From UMGS1994 sp944386155 (lineage in GTDB: Bacteria; Bacillota; Clostridia; TANB77; CAG-508): DNA of 64,000 nt. The notes under the pieces are model-generated. The model was not told the origin of the DNA. It saw nothing but the letters and a program-made list of their open reading frames with translations, and did no database searches. Both the position numbers and the translations under genes were made by a program. The DNA lies in the NCBI GenBank assembly GCA_963931085.1, contig OZ006973.1:1426001-1490000 (forward strand), read 5' to 3'. Positions 45,200 to 54,842 of this stretch are shown one piece after another (position 1 is the first letter of the stretch; every line of letters starts with the position of its first letter).

Positions 45200-46090
45200 C
45201 TATACCCCCACATATTTATTACTATAGTCTATAATCTTTACACTGTCTTTTGATGTTTCAGCATCCGAACTGTATTTTATTGTATTTTTTCCGACTATTA
45301 ATTTAAAAAAAGTACTATTCAAATCTATGTAGTTATAAACATCTTTAGTCTCATGAGGTGTTATTAAATTAACAGTTTCTTTTCCTTCAGCGGTATTTAT
45401 TACAATTTTCTCTTTTTCACTTATTTCCATATTTATTTTTATAAATTCTCCTGTAGTTTCATTTGCTATAATTGGATTTTTCGCAGGACCTGTATATTCA
45501 ATTTGTATAGGAACTTCTACATCTCCTTCATTTGTTATTTCTTTAAAATAGCTAACTAACGCAAAATGACTTGATAAAGCAAGTGGAAATTTAAGTCCTC
45601 CTTTAACAGATTTAATATCTATATCAACGCCTTTTTCATCTAGCCAATATGGATCTACACAAATAAAAGATATTGTAGCTCTATCATGATTCATAAATCT
45701 CTGATTAAAGTCCACATTATCTTCTACTCTTGCATAAATCCTATATTTTTTATAATTATTTGTGTAATATAAAAGTAATTCTCCTCTTTTTCCTGTAGAT
45801 TTATTAAATGTCTTTGGATTTATTATTCTAAATATTCTTCTTCTAAGCTCATATAGTTTTTCCCTGTTTTTTGCCCTAATAGTCACGTCTAACTTTATAT
45901 TTCTCGGATCTATTAATGCATCTTCTGCATCTTCTCCATCTTGAGATACTCCTTGTGTTTTTTGACTTGTTGCACCAGGGTGTCCAAGGCCTTCAATGTG
46001 AGATAACAAGATATCTTCTTCATCTCCACCTTTATCATTAAATAAAATACTTTCATTTAATCCTAAGTTTATTACTTCTAATCGTTGCAT
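45200..46090 (-). CDS. Distal tail protein (Dit)
   Basis: 296 residues of the siphovirus tail family: an N-terminal beta domain ending near the RRIFRIINP segment and a galectin-like C-terminal region. It follows the tape measure gene, the standard order for Dit. Confidence 0.82.
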   Translation of the reverse strand: MQRLEVINLGLNESILFNDKGGDEEDILLSHIEGLGHPGATSQKTQGVSQDGEDAEDALIDPRNIKLDVTIRAKNREKLYELRRRIFRIINPKTFNKSTGKRGELLLYYTNNYKKYRIYARVEDNVDFNQRFMNHDRATISFICVDPYWLDEKGVDIDIKSVKGGLKFPLALSSHFALVSYFKEITNEGDVEVPIQIEYTGPAKNPIIANETTGEFIKINMEISEKEKIVINTAEGKETVNLITPHETKDVYNYIDLNSTFFKLIVGKNTIKYSSDAETSKDSVKIIDYSNKYVGV

Positions 46091-46100
46091 CTCACACCTC

Positions 46101-49100
46101 CTATATTATTTCCGCTAACTCTGCAGCCAATTGTTCATCTATATTTTTTAATTTTCTATATGCTTCTGATGGTAACTCTGGATTTTGCTCAATATTATTG
46201 GTCTGATATACATTAACTGTTTTTGTTTCAAATTTAGGTTTATTACTTTCCGCATTGTATTTATAATTGCTTTTTGTCCACTCTTTTATCTTATTTTCAA
46301 TTCCTGCATCTATACTATCCTGTATTTTTTGAATTATACTCTCAATTTTACCTGCTATTCCATTATTAATTCCTTGTGCTAATTTTTCTCCAAGACTTTG
46401 TCCAGTGATTTCATAAGCATCACCATAGTTTTTTAATAAATTAAGAATTTGAGTTTGATTTTTATCTACATTTAATAACATTTGTTCAGCAGTTTGTTGT
46501 GCCATATCTATTTGTTCATCATAATATTTTTCTAATTCTTCTAGCTGCTTTTCATATGCTTCTTTTTGCTTTTCTGCTTCATCTTCAATTGCTTGTATTT
46601 TATTATCTTGCTCTTCTTGAATTAAATCTTTCTGTTCATTTAATGCATCTTTTTTATCTTGCAAAGCTCTTTCATCTAATGTTTTTTGATATTCTGCAAT
46701 TAGTTTATCTAGTTCTTTTTGATAATTAGCTTTCGTAGTTGCATCATGCTCAAAAGCAATTAACTCTTCTAACCTTTTTTTCTTTCTCTCATATTCTGCA
46801 TCTTCTTCAGCTCTTGATTTTTCTTCTTCAGCTTTGTCTAATGCTTCTAATTCTTTTTCAATTGCTTCTATTTTTGCATCATATTCTTCATTAATTGCAT
46901 TAATTCTTTCATCTTTGACTGTTTCAATTGCCTCTAATTGCTTATCTATAAATTCTTTGTCTTTTTCTTGTAATTCTTCTAATTGTTTAGTAATAGCATC
47001 CGTTAATTGATTTACAGTATTGTCTATTGCTTCAACTCTTAAATCACGTTTTTGCTGTTCATAATCTCTAACAATCTGCAATTCTTCTCTATATATTTCT
47101 TTTCTTTCATCAAGAGAAAGTCTTTCATCTTTCATTATTTGATTTAAATATTTTTTATGCATTTTGATAATAGCATCATAATCTTTTGTTTGCTCTTTAA
47201 CATCGTATGCTGCGCCTTTTTTGTTTATTTGTTCTTGTATATGTGCTTCATAATCTTCTGTTTGTTGATCTAGCAATTCTTTCTCTTTTTGCGCCATTTC
47301 TTTATTTAATTCATAGATTTTCGTTCTTAGTTCTCTTTTTTCTTCAGTAGTTTTAGCATAACTGTTTAATGCTTTTTGATACATAGCGATTTCTTGTTTT
47401 AAACTAATTTGGTCAAGCGATTTTTTGTATTCAATTAAAGATTTATAATTATCTAGTTTTTTATTCTCATACACTTTTGAAGCACTTGATCCTCCTGAAG
47501 AAACTTTGCTTGGAGTATATGAACTTACTGTTGGAGTTATATTTGGTACCTCAGTAGGTGTATATCCACCAATCAATTGCAAAACATTTAAAACAGATGT
47601 TAGCGTTGGTATTATATTGCTATATGAAACTCCTATAATATTTGCTAATTCTTGCTGTTTTGCTTTATCGTTTTCAGCAGCTTTTGCTAGTTCAATAAAT
47701 GTATTTATGACAGCTATATTACCTTGAATTGTAGTTTGAGATGCACTCCAAGCAGAATCAGCTTTTCCTTGTTCAGCATTAATAAAATTCTGTGCTTGAT
47801 CAATAATAATTCCTTCAGCATTTGCTGCTTCTGGATATGCTTTTGCTAAGGCTTGTACTGCATTCTGATACTCTGTTGTTGATTTATCTCCTTTTTTTAC
47901 TGTATTTAAATATTTTTGCATTTGATTAGCATTAACTTTTAATTGTGCCGCTTCTTTTTGTTGTGTCTTTACTGAATCTATATTTAATGCTGATTTTATT
48001 TTTTCTTTAGCAGATGCTTCATCTAATCTTTTACTATAAACCTTTAAAATATCTTTCATTTCATCCAGAGAGGCTAAACTTTCTTTAGATATTCCAAATT
48101 GTTCTTTTAATGCATCTGAAGATTTTTTTATTTCCATTGATAACACAGAATTTTCTGAAGCCAATTCTTCATAAGCTTCTTTAATTTCATCCTCACGCCC
48201 TTCAATTGGACCTATCTGTTCCATGGTATTCATAACCATCCATGTTTCTTCATATTCTTCTCTCATCTTTATATAATTTTCTAAAGCTTCTTTTGTAGCC
48301 TCTATGCTTGCAACATTTTCAGAAGTTAAATCAATTGTTCCTCTCATAATTTCATTATGCTGTCTGTGTAATTCATTTAATTCTTGTTGTTTTTGAATTT
48401 GTGTCTCGCTAGCTGCACTTAATCCTGCTAAAACAGATATTAAAGTGGTTATTGCAGTTGCTGCAAAAACTATAGGATTTTCAGCTAATGCCGCCGTAAA
48501 GCCTTTTGTAACTTTTGTTGCCGCTGAAAAAGCCGTTTTAAGTCCCGCTATTCCTACTGTAAGAAGTCCTAATGTAGTTATAAAAGCTGTTACTCCTGCT
48601 GTTGCTTCTTCATTTTGCGAAACAAAGCTTCCTAATGTATCTAACGCTTTTGTTTTCATTTCTTCGATTTTCATAAGTGTTGGTTCAAGAGCCTCTGCAT
48701 AAGAAACTTGTGTTTCTCTTAAAGCTTGTGAATATTCTCCTTGCTTTCCCGCCAAAGTTTCCATGTATTGTGCAGTCGCGCCAGCGAATGGTGCTGCCGC
48801 TTCTAAAGTTCTATTTAGATATGCTTGATTTTTTTCTGCTTCAGTAAGTTGCCCTGCTGTTTTCCCTATACTTTCTGCATATTTCTCTTCCATTACAGAT
48901 AAGTTTTCAGTTACACCTGCTGCATCCGATAAAGTAGATATACCATTTTTATATCCTTCAGATGCCATTTTTACCGCTTCTGATACAGAATAACATGCTT
49001 GCCTATTAGAAATAGCACTTTCTGTTAACGCCATTATCATCTGTTCTGTTTCTTCTGCAGTGTATCCCATCAAACTAAAATTTTTTATAGCTGTTGCTAT

Positions 49101-49455
49101 ATCTGATTGAGCAAGTCCGCATTTTTGAAAATTTTTGCATTATTTGATTTAATTTGTTTATGTCTCGGCCAGTATAATTTGCTATATTTTCAAGTCCTGT
49201 CATAGCTTGAGTATATTTATTGTATTCACTAATACAATCTTTTATTGTACTATTTATTTTTACTAAAGCTCCTATTGCAGCTGCCGACATTGCTACATAA
49301 CTTGCGTCTATACTTTTGTTACTATCTTCTAAAGATTTATTACTATTTTCTATTTCTTTTAACTTTTGTTTTGCTGTATTTAAACCTTGTTCTAGTGCTT
49401 GTGTTTTTATCTGTAAATCTATTACTAATTTACCAATTTGTGTTTCTCTTGCCAT
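46101..49455 (-). CDS. Tail tape measure protein, two frames joined by a +1 shift at CGG
   Basis: Frame 0 from 49455 gives 112 residues (MARETQIGKLVIDLQIKTQA start; coiled coil), then CGG at codon 113 (49119-49117) and a stop after 14 residues. Skipping the C and reading GGA (49118-49116) continues GLAQSDIATAIKNFSLMGYT into the 990-residue body, for 1117 in total. The body has the TMP region with MGYTAEETEQM, a hydrophobic mid-section, and long coiled coils. It sets tail length. An internal start would drop the conserved N-terminus. Confidence 0.88.
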
Positions 49456-49476
49456 TTTTCACCTCTTTTTAGGCAT

Positions 49477-49512
49477 AAAAAAAACACCAGTTATGTACTG
49501 ATGTTTTTTATT
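49477..49512 (-). terminator. Terminator of the 49541 gene
   Basis: ACACCAGT (49484-49491) pairs with ACTGATGT (49497-49504) with one wobble, followed on the minus strand by eight Ts. Confidence 0.8.
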
Positions 49513-49540
49513 TTTCGCTAAAACTTATTTTTGTTTAATA

Positions 49541-49915
49541 TTATTTAGGAATATTTATATCTTCTGCCATATCATGAATATCAACTATAGTCTCTAATAA
49601 GAAATATTGAGTAAATCCAAAAAATAATACTGCTATCCCAGAAATAATTCCTATCCAGTTTGTTGTTGTCTCAACATATGTTTCTGTTATGTAATCATAA
49701 CTTTCTGGCACTTCTATAGTAGAATAATTTATAAAAATAATTATTGCAGTGATAATGCATAAAATTATATTCATAATTGCAAAGATATTTAGCCAATATG
49801 CATGATCTTTACGAGATTTTTCACCTTTATCATATTTATCGAAATCGGTTTTACAATAAGGACATTTTGCTTCCCATTCATCAACTTCTTTTCCGCATCT
49901 TGGACACTTAATCAT
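49541..49915 (-). CDS. Zinc-ribbon membrane protein (moron-like)
   Basis: 124 residues: an N-terminal zinc ribbon (CPRC, CPYC) and two membrane segments (about 40-65 and 85-105). It is inserted between the tail chaperone and the tape measure, has its own terminator, and is not a tail component. Likely a lysogeny or host-modifying gene. Confidence 0.7.
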   Translation of the reverse strand: MIKCPRCGKEVDEWEAKCPYCKTDFDKYDKGEKSRKDHAYWLNIFAIMNIILCIITAIIIFINYSTIEVPESYDYITETYVETTTNWIGIISGIAVLFFGFTQYFLLETIVDIHDMAEDINIPK

Positions 49916-49969
49916 ATATTTCTCCCCCTTTTACTGTATTTTACATTAATATATAAAATATTGCAAGAG

Positions 49970-50538
49970 TTAAAAACTATCTGCTGTTACTTCTTTTTCT
50001 TCTGAATTTACTTCTTTATGTAATTCAGCATATTCTTCCATGATAATTGAAATTTCGTCAGGATAATAATCTTCCATAAATGCTTTTTTGGTTATTCCAA
50101 CTTTGATGCAGATTGCAATTGTTCTTTGAAGCCAATTAGCATAGTTACTTCCTTCACTATCGGCTTCATTTGAACGAAAAAACTTTCTAATTTATTAATT
50201 TCCCAAAATTTCTTACAAATTTCTATCAATTCCGTTGGAGACAATTCGTCTCTAATGACTGATTCATCTACATCTAATAATTTACTTAAAAAACTAAATA
50301 AAAACTTAGGTGATATTAACATTAATTTTGTTATTAAATTCATTATATTTTCTATTGTAAACATTTCTGATAATTTAAAATCTTGCCCATTGTCAGATAA
50401 CTCTTTAATGAAGTCCTCTGGCAAATTCTTTAAAGTTTGTAGAGCTTCAAAATACTTGCCACAAGGCATCTTTCTTATCTCTACACCATACATTTTTACA
50501 GTTTTATTTAAACTTAAACTCTCGTTACTTTTAGACAT
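49970..50538 (-). CDS. Tail assembly chaperone with -1 frameshift product
   Basis: Frame 0 (50538-50092) encodes 148 residues. A -1 slip at the canonical heptamer T-TTT-TTC (50182-50176), followed by CGT in the new frame, gives RSNEADSEGSNYANWLQRTI and a further 48 residues to TAA at 49970, for 189 residues. Tail chaperones between the tail tube and tape measure genes commonly use exactly this -1 shift (lambda gpG/gpGT). The extended form has the VGITKKAFMEDYYPDE segment. Confidence 0.85.
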
Positions 50539-50564
50539 TTCTTTCCTCCTGTTATAAATTATTC

Positions 50565-50581
50565 GAGGGCTGTATGCCCTC
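50565..50581. terminator. Intra-operon hairpin after the major tail gene
   Basis: GAGGGC pairs with GCCCTC across a TGTAT loop, flanked by a T-rich tract. It lies immediately downstream of the major tail protein stop on the minus strand, and may stabilise or partially terminate its mRNA. Confidence 0.55.
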
Positions 50582-50585
50582 TTTT

Positions 50586-51155
50586 TTATAATTCAGCTGC
50601 TGGTACTGTATCAATAGTATCTAACCATGTTAAATCAGTATTTCCTACTTCAGTATCTTTTATATCATAGAATTTTCCATCGCAAGCTCTATCTAAGAAC
50701 TTACCTGTAATTTCTACACTAGATCTATTTCCATTTCCTTTTGTATTTAAATCCATTTTAATTTTAGAAACTTTAAACCTATATTGTTTAAACATTCTGT
50801 AAGTACCATCAGCTAATAATCCTCTATATGAACAAGCCAACTCTGGTGCAACATCTCCTTTTTTAAAAGAATATGTTTTTGTCTCCTCATCATATGTTCC
50901 ACCTCTAAGTTGTGCTCTTAATTCATTAGATAATTCTGCTAGTGTAAGAGTTACTTCTTCTCCTGTAACATCAGAATCTGTATCCCACACACTATCATCA
51001 GCCATTATATCTTCTTCTTCAGATTGTTCCTCTTTTGATAAACTTTGCGCTGCTGGTACTGGTATTCTATTTTCTACCTCATACTCTGTTTCAGAGTTTG
51101 CTATAATTGGGAATATACTAAATCTACTAAATCCTTTTAAATATTTTTTAGCCAT
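50586..51155 (-). CDS. Major tail tube protein (phi13 family)
   Basis: 189 residues. The opening MAKKYLKGFSRF and the FKQYRFKVSKIKMDLNTKG and RSSVEITGKFLD segments are typical of the phi13-type major tail protein. Located between the tail terminator and chaperone genes as expected. Confidence 0.85.
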   Translation of the reverse strand: MAKKYLKGFSRFSIFPIIANSETEYEVENRIPVPAAQSLSKEEQSEEEDIMADDSVWDTDSDVTGEEVTLTLAELSNELRAQLRGGTYDEETKTYSFKKGDVAPELACSYRGLLADGTYRMFKQYRFKVSKIKMDLNTKGNGNRSSVEITGKFLDRACDGKFYDIKDTEVGNTDLTWLDTIDTVPAAEL

Positions 51156-51176
51156 TTAAATTTCTCCTTTCTAATT

Positions 51177-51206
51177 AAAAAACAAAGAGAAGTTTTTACT
51201 CCTCTT
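51177..51206 (-). terminator. Terminator after the tail terminator gene
   Basis: AAGAGAAGT (51185-51193) pairs with ACTCCTCTT (51198-51206) with one wobble, followed on the minus strand by TGTTTTTT. The stem overlaps the stop codon. Confidence 0.65.
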
Positions 51207-51561
51207 CTAAAATCTCATTTTTTTCAAAACGTATTGTTTTGTGTTTTTGTTTACTATTAGAATCATTTACATCTAAATATAAAGTTCTTTCATAACCTAT
51301 TTTCTTCATCTTGTTTACAACTTGAATTGCTATTTTTGATACTTCGCTTGATGATTTTCCCCACACGTCAACCTTTATAGCTAATGCGCTTGAATATTCT
51401 TCGTCATCTCCATAGTCAGATGGTTCATTTCCTAATTCCATATAAGTAATACAGGGTAATTTTGACCAATCTTGTTTTCCTTCTTCACATACATTTTCCA
51501 CAATTTCTTCATCTTGCAGTTCTTTTAATTTCTTATATACTATAGGTTTTTGATTAATCAT
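51196..51561 (-). CDS. Tail terminator / DUF3168-like protein
   Basis: 121 residues. ITYMELGNEPSDYGDDEE and IKVDVWGKSSSEVS fit the tail-completion position and general fold. It is followed by the major tail gene. Confidence 0.65.
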   Translation of the reverse strand: MINQKPIVYKKLKELQDEEIVENVCEEGKQDWSKLPCITYMELGNEPSDYGDDEEYSSALAIKVDVWGKSSSEVSKIAIQVVNKMKKIGYERTLYLDVNDSNSKQKHKTIRFEKNEILEEE

Positions 51562-52002
51562 TATTTACCACTCTCCAATTTTTTTATATCAGATTCCACT
51601 GATTTTATTACTTCTTGCTCTACTTCTCCTGTGTTTTTAGCATGAAGATATGCTGGTGTCATATATGGCTGAGCAGTCTGTCCTTTCCAGTCAGCTTTAT
51701 AGGATATTCCTTCTGGTCTATCTATATCACTTGACTGGCCTCTTTCGCCTGTTCCAAACTCAACATAAGGTGCATATTCTACATTTGTGTATACTTGAGC
51801 TTTGGCTCCATCAGGTAATACCTCTGAACTTGTTTTAATAGAATTTCGCAAATGTCCTGTATTAACAGGAGTTAATAATTTTGCATTTTTCTGTATTTTT
51901 TTAGCCCCTCTTTCTAGTCCTTTTCTTGAACTTTCTTTTATGTTTCCATTTAACCCGCGATAAAGTAGAAAGTAATTTATCTAATCCTTGTATTGTAGAC
52001 AT
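51561..52002 (-). CDS. HK97-gp10-like tail-completion protein, +1 shift at CGG codon 16
   Basis: The ATG at 52002 follows the head-closure gene stop directly, behind GGAGG. Frame 0 gives 15 residues (MSTIQGLDKLLSTLS), then CGG (51957-51955). Skipping the C and reading GGG (51956-51954) gives GLNGNIKESSRKGLERGAK and then the TPVNTGHLRNSIK core, for 146 residues. An unshifted reading starts only at the internal Met in HLRNS and lacks the N-terminal helix of the family. Confidence 0.85.
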
Positions 52003-52344
52003 CTAAGTACCTCCTAATACTAAAATTGTAGTATGACTGTCTCCTGAAATTAAGCTTTTAATAGCATAATCGTTATTGTTATATACTAATATATTTCCAA
52101 TTTTAGCACTTGTCTTGTCACAAGTAACTATTGCATTTGCTTCTATTTCTCTACCATATTCTTGTTGGATATATTCTCTTGTAGAAAATTGAAAGTTACC
52201 TTTAAAACTATCTATTTTATCTTTCTTACCTTTTTCTACAACTGAACCTTCGTCATCTTTTATTATTTCTTCTGTCCATATTTCTATATCCTTATCATAA
52301 AAAGTATCAGCTATTACTTGTTTAAATTCTACAGGTATTTTCAT
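52003..52344 (-). CDS. Head closure / head-tail adaptor protein
   Basis: 113 residues from the ATG at 52344, behind GAGGTGG. Small beta-barrel-like sequence (DIEIWTEEII, FKGNFQFSTREY, YAIKSLISGDSHTTI) in the head-closure position. Confidence 0.65.
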   Translation of the reverse strand: MKIPVEFKQVIADTFYDKDIEIWTEEIIKDDEGSVVEKGKKDKIDSFKGNFQFSTREYIQQEYGREIEANAIVTCDKTSAKIGNILVYNNNDYAIKSLISGDSHTTILVLGGT

Positions 52345-52346
52345 TT

Positions 52347-52697
52347 TTACCACCTCATATATGCATACATAGAAATTTCATCTTTATTTTTTTCTATATA
52401 TTTATCCATATTCACATCATCTGCAGTAACCGCTCCTACATCTTTAAAAGATACTGCTTGCCCATTGTCTGAAGCAGAAGCAACCACTTTTTTTCCTTCT
52501 CCGTAACCGTTTTTATAAAAAACTGTACAATTCATAGCATATCTTATTACTAAATATTCAAGCTCTTTTGGTAAGTCTGCTCTGTTGCAGATTGACTTTA
52601 TTTTATTAGTAATATCATCAATATAACTTTGTATTTCCTCGTCTTTTTTATTATCTGAAATATCAAGTCTTTCTTTTACTTTTCTTAATAATTCCAT
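52347..52697 (-). CDS. Head-tail connector (gp6-like)
   Basis: 116 residues, helical, with LDISDNKKDEEIQSYIDDITNKIKS, typical of gp6-type phage connector proteins that follow the capsid gene. Confidence 0.7.
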   Translation of the reverse strand: MELLRKVKERLDISDNKKDEEIQSYIDDITNKIKSICNRADLPKELEYLVIRYAMNCTVFYKNGYGEGKKVVASASDNGQAVSFKDVGAVTADDVNMDKYIEKNKDEISMYAYMRW

Positions 52698-52705
52698 ATC
52701 ATCAC

Positions 52706-52942
52706 CTACTCTTGTGGTGCTTCTTTTTCTTTTATCATTTCGATAATTTGTTCTTTTGTTGTGTTTCCTATATTTTCAATAGTTATTTCTAATTCAGTTG
52801 CTTTTGCTATTAACTCATTTTTTGTCATTTGTTCTATTTTCTTTACTTTTACTTCTTCGCTTTTTATTTCTTTTCCACATCTTTCAATATGAAAAGGAAG
52901 TATTGGTTTTGAAAATTCTTTACCACATTTAGGACAAATCAT
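52706..52942 (-). CDS. Zinc-finger and HeH-domain small protein
   Basis: 78 residues. CPKC...H..RC suits a small zinc finger; MTKNELIAKATELEI is like the HeH/SAP-type motif of phage head proteins. Located between capsid and connector. Confidence 0.6.
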   Translation of the reverse strand: MICPKCGKEFSKPILPFHIERCGKEIKSEEVKVKKIEQMTKNELIAKATELEITIENIGNTTKEQIIEMIKEKEAPQE

Positions 52943-52966
52943 GTTTTTACCTCCTATAATAAAATT

Positions 52967-52986
52967 AAGGCAGATTTCTCTGCCTT
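52967..52986. terminator. Hairpin downstream of the capsid gene
   Basis: AAGGCAGA pairs with TCTGCCTT around a TTTC loop, just past the capsid stop on the minus strand. On the minus strand the tail AATTTTATT is only weakly T-rich, so partial termination or mRNA stabilisation is likelier than full termination. Confidence 0.55.
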
Positions 52987-52989
52987 TTA

Positions 52990-54108
52990 TTATCCAAGAA
53001 CTGTCGCTGCTAGTGATGGATATAATGGTGCAAAACCATAAATAGTATCTATAGATAACATGTTTTTCTTTGTATTCATATCATAACCATAAACAACTCT
53101 TAAGTTTAATCCTTTATAAGAAATAACGTAAGAGTCTCTACCATCAACAGGTAATGCTAATGCTCTTGATACAAAAGCAAAAGCTAATTTATTAAATACT
53201 AGGTTAGCAACATGTCCGCCAGAAGTTTTATCAATAAATGTCACTGCTGCATCTGCTGCAATTTCTTCAACAACTGCTGGATATACTTTTGCAGTAACTA
53301 CACCAGTATCAGCTATTGCATCTTCTGTAACAACATATTGTTGATTACCAATTTTGAAGATATCTCCTGCAACTAATGTTTCGCTTGCACTTCCACCTTT
53401 GATTGCTATAGTTTCACTTCCTGCTACAGCTTTTGCATTTACTTTTGGAGTTGCAACTGCTGTAAATGTTCCTGCTTTATGTACTGCTACTTGTTGAGAC
53501 ATAAAGTTTTCTAATCCTTGTATTCTACCGATTGAACCTTCTCTTAATGCTTGTGTGCTTCCTGATTTTTCAGCATGTAAAATTGCATCTATTGTAGAGA
53601 ATTTTACATCTGCATCTGGATCCCATACAGCATATCTATTTCCCATTGGTGCTTTAGCTTTATTTAATATACCTCTTGCATTTGCCATTACATCAATAGA
53701 GTTTGGTGTTTGTCCTGGTGTACCTAATGTTTTATAAACATGTTTGTACATTTCAAGACCTTCTTTATTTATTTTTTCAGCAATTGCTTCCATCATAGGA
53801 TTTAATACTTTTTCATTAAAGGCTACTCTATCTAAAGTTAATTCTTTAGATGTAATTTCTACTGATACATCAGCAATATGATTCATAACTACTGGAACAC
53901 TTTTTTGATTGATTTCTTGAATTGTTACTTTATCTTTAAAATCTTTTGCTTCAAATTGAGCAGGTTTTTCTACTTGTATTGTGTCTCCTTCTTTTACAAA
54001 GTCTTTACTATAATCAGTATAAAATAACTCAGGTACTACTAAGTTATTTACTAGCATTGGTAATGCTTCTCTTGCTATTCTTTGGCAAGTTAATAATTTG
54101 TTTCCCAT
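52990..54108 (-). CDS. Major capsid protein, P22 coat type
   Basis: 372 residues. MGNKLLTCQRIAREALPMLVNNLVVPELF and ISYKGLNLRVVYGYDMNTKK are characteristic of the P22 gp5-like family (HK97 fold). An extra Ala/Thr/Val-rich segment at about 220-300 fits the inserted domain of P22-type coats. It assembles around the scaffold encoded next to it. Confidence 0.88.
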   Translation of the reverse strand: MGNKLLTCQRIAREALPMLVNNLVVPELFYTDYSKDFVKEGDTIQVEKPAQFEAKDFKDKVTIQEINQKSVPVVMNHIADVSVEITSKELTLDRVAFNEKVLNPMMEAIAEKINKEGLEMYKHVYKTLGTPGQTPNSIDVMANARGILNKAKAPMGNRYAVWDPDADVKFSTIDAILHAEKSGSTQALREGSIGRIQGLENFMSQQVAVHKAGTFTAVATPKVNAKAVAGSETIAIKGGSASETLVAGDIFKIGNQQYVVTEDAIADTGVVTAKVYPAVVEEIAADAAVTFIDKTSGGHVANLVFNKLAFAFVSRALALPVDGRDSYVISYKGLNLRVVYGYDMNTKKNMLSIDTIYGFAPLYPSLAATVLG

Positions 54109-54124
54109 AATCTAATCTTCCTTT

Positions 54125-54721
54125 CTACTTGTTATTTTTTTCTTGAAGGGCAAAATATTCTTCATCTGACAACTTGTCTAATTCGTCATCATCTAAACTT
54201 CCGCCTTCTCTTTTTCTTGGATTTCCTCCATTATTCTCAACACCATTATCTACAGTGTTATCTATATCAAATAAGTAAGCATCGCTTTTCTTTAATGCTT
54301 CTATTTGATCATCAAACCCTAAAAGTTTATCTCCATCTAGTTTAATTTTATCTAAATCAAGATTTGCTTTTACTGATTTGACATTTTTTGCTTTAGCATT
54401 ATTAATCGCTAAATCTATTTTGCTCTCTAGCCTTACTTTTTCTATCTCAGCTTTTGAAGTATCCTCAATTTCTTTCTTTTTAGCTTCATAATCTGCTTGA
54501 CTTATAGAGCCTTTTTTGAAGTTGTTATATTCATCTTCAATTTTCTTTTTGTCATCCTCTAATGTTTTCTTTTCTCCTTTAATTAATTTCAATTCATCAT
54601 TGATTTCATTAAATTCCTTTGCAGGTTTAAAATATTTAGGTAATTCTTTTGAAATTTTACTCTCTAAATCATCTACATTTTCTACCCCTGCATCTTGTAA
54701 TATTTTCTTTAACCAATCCAT
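54125..54721 (-). CDS. Scaffolding protein (GP20-like)
   Basis: 198 residues, mainly coiled coil and highly charged (LIKGEKKTLEDDKKKIEDEY), with an acidic C-terminus ending LSDEEYFALQEKNN. This is the pattern of phage minor structural GP20/scaffold proteins next to the capsid gene. Confidence 0.82.
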   Translation of the reverse strand: MDWLKKILQDAGVENVDDLESKISKELPKYFKPAKEFNEINDELKLIKGEKKTLEDDKKKIEDEYNNFKKGSISQADYEAKKKEIEDTSKAEIEKVRLESKIDLAINNAKAKNVKSVKANLDLDKIKLDGDKLLGFDDQIEALKKSDAYLFDIDNTVDNGVENNGGNPRKREGGSLDDDELDKLSDEEYFALQEKNNK

Positions 54722-54842
54722 AGTTAATCCTACCTTTCTAGCTTTTTTATTCTGGTGCTACCAGTACGAAAAGTTGCTTTATTTGTATTCCCACAAGCAA
54801 ATGGGTATTTTGTTTATTTTATTTAAGCCTAACTACAATAAA

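Noticed and set aside
49075..49455. Separate 126-residue protein upstream of the tape measure
   Set aside because: Its end beyond CGG is unlike the family, and the +1 frame continues straight into the tape measure body.
50092..50160. CGG-type shift in the tail chaperone
   Set aside because: No in-frame CGG is present; the change is -1 at T-TTT-TTC.
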